From assembly GCA_002449915.1 (NCBI GenBank), contig DJXY01000143.1, positions 1-10,731 on the forward strand: a stretch of DNA of 10,731 nucleotides, read 5' to 3'. Each line of letters starts with the position of its first letter. The stretch's first letter is position 1. Source of the DNA: Oribacterium sp. UBA6992 (GTDB lineage: Bacteria; Bacillota; Clostridia; Lachnospirales; Lachnospiraceae). The position numbers and the translations under genes were made by a program. Shown here one piece after another: positions 6,551 through 10,731 of the stretch. Below the pieces are notes generated by a model that saw only the letters and a list, made by a program, of their open reading frames with translations, made no database searches and was not told the origin of the DNA.

Positions 6551-6590
6551 GCAAAAAGCCGTGCTGCGGTATCTTTCCGCAGCACGGCTT
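6551..6590 (-). terminator. Strong intrinsic terminator of the M14 carboxypeptidase gene
   Basis: A perfect 14-bp GC-rich stem pairs 6556-6569 with 6577-6590 around a 7-base loop. In the minus direction it runs into TTTTTGC. It lies about 100 bases after the carboxypeptidase stop and ends just upstream of the EAL promoter. The A/T-rich bases 6591-6688 between gene and hairpin hold nothing else recognisable. Confidence 0.88.
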
Positions 6591-6688
6591 CAATAAATTT
6601 CTATATATATTTTTTTCTGTATATATTATGGTATTGCATTCACACCGCCTGATCCAGTACAACAGAACGGACTTGGCAATACATAATG

Positions 6689-7882
6689 TCACATGGTAAT
6701 CAGCAGATCCGGCAGCACGCCCTGGTTCTGCGTCCACATATCCGTAATCTGTCCTTCCTCAACCGGCGACGTGCCTTTGCCGCACTCGATGGTAACAGAT
6801 GGAATCCCAAGCTTCTGCTCCGCCCAGTCTTTGAAGCCACCGGCGGAGTTCGGCGCGTAATTGTCACTGATGCCGTATCCGGAGTTGTTATTGACAATCT
6901 GCGCCATAATCCGCGCATTGTTAACATAGGAGCCAAAGCCGAAGTACCAGTAAACCACTTCACCCTGTGTATGATAACTTATCGTCCGGTCAAAATGCCC
7001 CCGCCGTGTGAGGTCTGCAAGCGCCTTGGATTCTACCTCGGACTCCGCGGACGGTCCCTTATACTCATCTGCGGACGGATGCCCCTTGGTATCGCTGCAG
7101 ACTGACCAGTTGGCATCAAAGTTCTTATTAAGGTTTACACCTCTCGCATTGTTTTTCCAGTACTTTAGGTACGTATCCATATCGCTGACCGCATCCTGTG
7201 CCGCCATCGACTGGATACTGTCGCGGATACTTTGTGAGCGGATGCCTGCCATGCCAAGCTGGGAAATGGAAACGCCATCCGGATTTACCATCGGGACAAA
7301 ATGGATGCAGATCGCATTCAGCACATCTGCCATGTTTTTACCGGCATAATTCTGACCCTTAGCCTGCATCTCAAGGAGACTTGCCATCTCCCGCATCACA
7401 AGCTGCGCCGTAATATACTCTCTGCCATGGATCGCGGCGTGTACCAGGATCTTATGCGGTGCATTGGGATTTCCCACAACGACATGATAGATCTGCCTGC
7501 CATCCACCGTGGTGCCAAGCACATCCATCTGCATGGACGGATAGCTTGCCTTTAAGTGGCTGAGATCTCCGGTCATTTTGTCATAAGTATAGGTCCCGAC
7601 ATTATTAAAATCATAGCCCTCCGGGAGAGGCACTGTGAAGCCCTGCTGTATGCCGGACACAACGGAGGATGCATTGCTGACCGCATCCTGGATCTGCTTG
7701 AGCGCGGCATCAATCGCGGTGCTTCCCCCGGAAATCGAGGCTGCAGGGCCATTGATCACGCCGTTTAACGCCTGAATGCCGGAAATTCCGAGCGTTTCCG
7801 CAGGACTTATGATAGACGAGGCCGCCATAAAGGAAGCTGTAAACAATGCTGTAAAAAAAGTTCTGGTTCTAAATCTTGTCAT
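6689..7882 (-). CDS. Secreted M14-family zinc carboxypeptidase
   Basis: 397 residues. A signal peptide is evident: a basic start (MTRFRTR), a hydrophobic stretch to about residue 25 and a likely cleavage near SPAET. A Ser/Ala/Gly-rich linker (about 33-80) precedes the catalytic domain (about 90-395). Zinc ligands are His152 and Glu155 in HGRE, and His304 in SYHTQGE. The general base is Glu366 in TIECG. Other family signatures are VNPDG (199-203) and GVNLNKNFDANW (248-259). In classical carboxypeptidases the NRNF Arg holds the substrate carboxylate; here it is Lys253. The family hydrolyses C-terminal residues of peptides, or gamma-D-Glu-diamino acid bonds of muropeptides; the latter is plausible for a secreted Firmicute enzyme, but nothing here decides it. 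The start is ATG 7882 with GGAAAGG upstream; an earlier ATG at 7912 overlaps the -10 box. The gene has its own promoter and terminator and is divergent from a DUF3810 gene. Confidence 0.92.
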   Translation of the reverse strand: MTRFRTRTFFTALFTASFMAASSIISPAETLGISGIQALNGVINGPAASISGGSTAIDAALKQIQDAVSNASSVVSGIQQGFTVPLPEGYDFNNVGTYTYDKMTGDLSHLKASYPSMQMDVLGTTVDGRQIYHVVVGNPNAPHKILVHAAIHGREYITAQLVMREMASLLEMQAKGQNYAGKNMADVLNAICIHFVPMVNPDGVSISQLGMAGIRSQSIRDSIQSMAAQDAVSDMDTYLKYWKNNARGVNLNKNFDANWSVCSDTKGHPSADEYKGPSAESEVESKALADLTRRGHFDRTISYHTQGEVVYWYFGFGSYVNNARIMAQIVNNNSGYGISDNYAPNSAGGFKDWAEQKLGIPSVTIECGKGTSPVEEGQITDMWTQNQGVLPDLLITM

Positions 7883-7910
7883 ATATTCTGCCTTTCCAAA
7901 AACTTCCTTC

Positions 7911-7939
7911 ATTATAGGTAAGGCTCCCGGATCTGTGAA
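7911..7939 (-). promoter_or_regulatory. Promoter of the M14 carboxypeptidase gene
   Basis: On the minus strand TTCACA (7939-7934, 5/6) and a perfect TATAAT (7916-7911) have the ideal 17-base spacer. The ATG contained in the -10 box is therefore too early to be translated, which supports the start at 7882. Confidence 0.7.
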
Positions 7940-8078
7940 GTACGCAAAAATATTAAGAAAATGTGTCACGTCAGCAAAACATGTCTAAAAACAGTAGGAT
8001 AATCGTTATGATCAATGTTATGATAAAGGAAACTTTTTTAAATTTTTCTTTGAATTTCTGTAAAAACGAGGGGAATCT

Positions 8079-9218
8079 GTGAAACGGGTACTGACATTTC
8101 TTCATACATATCGGCTTCTGGCAGCGTCCATCTGCATGCTTCTCCTGTCGCTTATGCTGAATGCCTGTGCCCGCCTTGTCCCCGGCTTTGCCAATGCCTA
8201 CAGCCGCCATGTATACGCGTTTCTTACCCGCACGCAGGGCAGCTTTTCCGGGCTTTTTCCGATTTCGCTTTTTGAGCTCTGTACCGTTTTTTTGTTATGT
8301 TTCCTGATCTTTGATCTTGTGCGGACACTTTACCATGCTTTTAGCTCGCATAAAGCATCCCAATTACTCTCCTTCCCATTGCACTGTGTTTATCTTGCTG
8401 CTGCCCTCTTACTGATCTATCAGACAAACTGCGGCATCAACTACCACCGAACCCCGTTTTCCGTAGAGGCAGGGATCCGGTATTCATCTGAAGAAGAAAG
8501 CGCGGATGATCTTCGCTCCCTTTGCCGCTGGCTTGTAAGTAAAATCCAGGAAACGGAGAAGCTTGCAGAGGTGGATGACATTCGCATACTCGGTGAGACA
8601 CAAGAGACAAAATCATCGGGGGCTCTGGAGCTTTTCCGGGCGGGACGTAACGGTCAGGCGGCAATGCAGAAGCTCGGAATCTTGTATCCGGAGCTTGCCG
8701 GAGACTATCCGTATCCCAAGCCGCTGATAAACTCCCGGGTGCTGAGCATCCAGCAGCTTACCGGTATGTATGCCCCCTTTACGATCGAGGCAAACTATAA
8801 CCGGGAAATCCCCTACTACAATATCCCGTTTACCATCTGCCATGAGCTCTCGCATCTCCGGGGATATATGCAGGAGGAGGAAGCCAATTTCATTGCATTT
8901 CTTGCATGTGTCAATGCAAATGATGCATATTTTAATTACTCAGGGTATCTAAGTGCCTGGGTTTACGCGGGAAATGCGCTTTATGAAAGGGATTACACGA
9001 CGTTCGCCGCACTCTACGGACAGCTCCCGGACAAGGCGAAGCAGGACCTGAGCTACAATAATACATTCTGGGACCAGTACGAAACTCCGGTCTCGCAAAC
9101 CTCGGAACGGATCAATGATGCCTACCTTAAATCCAACGGTCAGACGCAGGGCGTCAAAAGCTATGATCACGTAACGGAACTGCTGCTGGCTTACTACTGC
9201 AAGCAGATCCGCGGATGA
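8079..9218 (+). CDS. DUF3810-type membrane protein with HEXXH zinc-peptidase motif
   Basis: 379 residues. Three hydrophobic segments near the N-terminus (about 12-30, 62-82 and 97-115) anchor it in the membrane. The remaining 260 residues form a soluble domain, probably outside the cell. It carries HELSH (255-259) followed by RGYMQEEEANF; Glu266, Glu267 or Glu268 would be the third zinc ligand, as in gluzincin peptidases. A conserved-looking TGMYAPFTIEANYN stretch (228-241) precedes it. This architecture matches the DUF3810 family, whose substrate is unknown to me. The start is GTG 8079, preceded by GAGGGG; no better ATG exists nearby. It is divergent from the secreted M14 carboxypeptidase across an intergenic region of about 200 bases, so a shared role in envelope protein or peptidoglycan turnover is possible but unproven. 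A clear plus-strand promoter was not found; GTTATGAT occurs twice (8005-8012 and 8017-8024) in the gap. Confidence 0.85.
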   Translation: MKRVLTFLHTYRLLAASICMLLLSLMLNACARLVPGFANAYSRHVYAFLTRTQGSFSGLFPISLFELCTVFLLCFLIFDLVRTLYHAFSSHKASQLLSFPLHCVYLAAALLLIYQTNCGINYHRTPFSVEAGIRYSSEEESADDLRSLCRWLVSKIQETEKLAEVDDIRILGETQETKSSGALELFRAGRNGQAAMQKLGILYPELAGDYPYPKPLINSRVLSIQQLTGMYAPFTIEANYNREIPYYNIPFTICHELSHLRGYMQEEEANFIAFLACVNANDAYFNYSGYLSAWVYAGNALYERDYTTFAALYGQLPDKAKQDLSYNNTFWDQYETPVSQTSERINDAYLKSNGQTQGVKSYDHVTELLLAYYCKQIRG

Positions 9219-9293
9219 GGCAAATGCCTCCTGCAAAGCTGAATCACGGATCGGCAGCTGAAATACGCCTCAGGATATGCAGGGTTTTGCCTT

Positions 9294-9322
9294 TTGCCGC
9301 CGCCTGATGGCTTAAATAGTAT
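9294..9322 (+). promoter_or_regulatory. Possible folC promoter
   Basis: TTGCCG (9294-9299) and TAGTAT (9317-9322) have a 17-base spacer, but each box matches consensus at only 4/6. It lies in the 262-base gap between the DUF3810 gene and folC, which shows no terminator with a U-tract and no convincing gene. folC may instead be read through from the upstream gene. Confidence 0.25.
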
Positions 9323-9480
9323 TTGGGAAATGAAAAAGCTGCGGTGTCTGCATTCGCGTATGCACGGACAAGCGGTTTATCATTTCAACAAGTATAAAGA
9401 TCACAGCGTAGGAGTGTCCGGATTTGTGCGCAGGAACAAGCGATTTATAGAACTAGAAATGAAGGGAAAGAGTTTAAACT

Positions 9481-10731
9481 ATGACGTGGGATGAAACGAT
9501 GGAATTATTGCATGGAAGCGACTGGAAAAGCGAGAAGCTCGGGCTCACGCGAATGCTGGATTTCCTTGATCGTCTCGGAAATCCACAGGAAAAGCTCCGT
9601 TTTGTACATGTTGCCGGCACCAACGGCAAGGGTTCCGCCTCCGCGATGCTTGCCGCGATTCTCCGTGCCGCAGGCTTAAAGACCGGTCTCTATATTTCGC
9701 CGCATCTCTACCGCATGAATGAGCGCATGAGCATCAACGGCACCGATATTTCCGATGCAAGACTTACGGAGCTTGCCGCAAGGCTTCGACCTCTTGTCAC
9801 AGAAATGAGTCATCCCACGGACCCAACCCGGGAAGCTCTGCATCCGACGGCATTTGAGCTGATTACGGCGCTGGCTTTTCTGTATTTTGCCGAGGAACAT
9901 TGTGATATTGTTGTGCTGGAGGTCGGTATGGGCGGACGGCTGGATGCCACCAATGTGATTTCTGTTCCGGAATGCGCGGCGATCATGAACATCGGTCTCG
10001 AGCATACGGAGGTTCTGGGGGATACCCTGGAAAAAATCGCCTGGGAAAAGGCAGGCATTGTGAAGCCCGGCGGAGATGTAGTGCTCTACCATCAAACACC
10101 TTCCGTCGAGGCTGTCGTCCGCTCCTGCTGTGAGACCCGGGATGCTTCCCTTACCATCACAGATCCTACAGCGCTTACTTCCGCTCCGGTTACCCGGGAA
10201 ACACTCACTAAGGGACAGACCTTCTCGTATCGTAATCACCGGGATCTTACACTCCGTCTGCTTGGAAACTATCAGCTCAAAAATGCGATGGTGGTGCTGG
10301 ATGTCATCGATACGCTCCGTCGGAAGGGCTGGGAAATCCCGGAGGATGCCGTCCGCCTCGGTTTGAAATGCGTCGTCTGGCCGGGTCGTTTTGAACTTCT
10401 CTCCAAAGACCCGCTTGTCATCATTGACGGCGCGCATAATCCCAATGGGGTAGAGGCTCTTGTAGACAGTATCCATACCTATCTTGCCGGACGACGGATC
10501 ACCTTCCTCATTGGTGTGATGGCAGATAAAAATTATCATGAAATGTTGCGGCTTACGGCGCCCTTTGCCTCCCGTTTTATTACGGAAATGCCCGGGAATG
10601 ACCGTGCGCTCTCGCAGACTGCCTTGAATGCAGAGATCTGCCGTTATTTTCAGGGTCCCGTGGAAACCGCCCCCTCTGTGCTGGAGGGGCTGAAACACGC
10701 CATGGAACTGCTGTCCTCGGAAAACAACCCG
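9481..10731 (+). CDS. folC: Folylpolyglutamate synthase / dihydrofolate synthase, 3' end outside window
   Basis: 417 codons are visible, and only the last few residues of a roughly 430-residue family protein are missing. It belongs to the Mur-ligase superfamily. It adds glutamate to folates (and in many bacteria to dihydropteroate) using ATP in the cytoplasm. Seen: P-loop AGTNGKGS (45-52), TGLYISPHLYRMNERM (68-83) of the folate-binding loop, LEVGMGGRLDATN (146-158) with the catalytic Glu, IGLEHTEVLG (171-180), WEKAGIVK (188-195) carrying the lysine normally carbamylated in this family, WPGRFE (300-305), and DGAHNPNG (316-323) starting the C-terminal domain. The start is ATG 9481, with an AAGGGAAAG site about 9 bases before it. 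Whether it also has dihydrofolate synthase activity cannot be told from the sequence. A 340-codon antisense frame across it is a codon-usage shadow. Confidence 0.96.
   Translation, partial: MTWDETMELLHGSDWKSEKLGLTRMLDFLDRLGNPQEKLRFVHVAGTNGKGSASAMLAAILRAAGLKTGLYISPHLYRMNERMSINGTDISDARLTELAARLRPLVTEMSHPTDPTREALHPTAFELITALAFLYFAEEHCDIVVLEVGMGGRLDATNVISVPECAAIMNIGLEHTEVLGDTLEKIAWEKAGIVKPGGDVVLYHQTPSVEAVVRSCCETRDASLTITDPTALTSAPVTRETLTKGQTFSYRNHRDLTLRLLGNYQLKNAMVVLDVIDTLRRKGWEIPEDAVRLGLKCVVWPGRFELLSKDPLVIIDGAHNPNGVEALVDSIHTYLAGRRITFLIGVMADKNYHEMLRLTAPFASRFITEMPGNDRALSQTALNAEICRYFQGPVETAPSVLEGLKHAMELLSSENNP

Noticed and set aside
9217..9230. A terminator hairpin GAGGC/GCCTC at the end of the DUF3810 gene
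   Set aside because: The stem is only five bases, overlaps the stop codon and has no following T-run.
9330..9494. A 54-codon basic ORF just upstream of and overlapping folC
   Set aside because: The ribosome site is poor, no family is recognisable, and it overlaps the folC start by 14 bases. It could be real but nothing positive supports it.
9676..10698. A 340-codon open frame antisense to folC
   Set aside because: It lies wholly opposite a well-supported folC with all family motifs. Its translation lacks any recognisable domain, and it reflects third-position composition.

Overview
The window looks like a chromosomal segment of an anaerobic, gut-type Firmicute, most likely Lachnospiraceae or a close relative. 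The evidence is strong AGGAGG-type ribosome binding sites, sigma-A promoters with TATACT/TATAAT boxes, a clostridial-type GlnRS, and moderate GC. This placement is inferred from gene content, not from a marker gene.

Layout. (1) Positions 1-1443, minus strand: a two-gene operon. A small class-I transaldolase/fructose-6-phosphate-aldolase family enzyme is followed by a beta-hydroxyacid dehydrogenase that runs off the left edge. In both enzymes the substrate-anion pocket departs from the phosphate/carboxylate family norm, in ways that match sulfonate-handling relatives: sulfofructose transaldolase SftT and YihU-type sulfolactaldehyde reductase. I therefore read the pair as the start of a sulfoquinovose-degrading (sulfo-TAL) operon. 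SF transaldolase would release sulfolactaldehyde (SLA), and the reductase would convert it to 2,3-dihydroxypropane-1-sulfonate (DHPS). The operon has its own promoter and an operator-like dyad. (2) 1444-1966: a 523-base stretch with no convincing gene. It holds that promoter, a 19-codon ORF with a perfect Shine-Dalgarno sequence, a strong stem-loop terminator, and a degenerate duplication of the glnS 3' end. (3) 1967-3667, minus: glnS with its own promoter. (4) 3721-6317, minus: a large c-di-GMP signalling protein in the unusual order EAL - PAS-like - PAS - degenerate GGDEF. It is split by an apparent 1-base frameshift near 4566-4570. Its promoter has consensus -35 and -10 hexamers and a leader of about 180 nt that may be structured. 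(5) 6689-7882, minus: a secreted M14 zinc carboxypeptidase with its own promoter and a strong terminator. (6) 8079-9218, plus: a divergently transcribed membrane DUF3810-type HEXXH protein. (7) 9481 to the right edge, plus: folC, lacking only its last residues.

Most genes appear to be separate transcription units with housekeeping functions (tRNA charging, folate polyglutamylation, envelope turnover, c-di-GMP turnover). The left-edge operon is the accessory, niche-defining part. Its completeness depends on sequence beyond position 1, where a sulfoquinovose isomerase, a sulfoquinovosidase and transporters would be expected.
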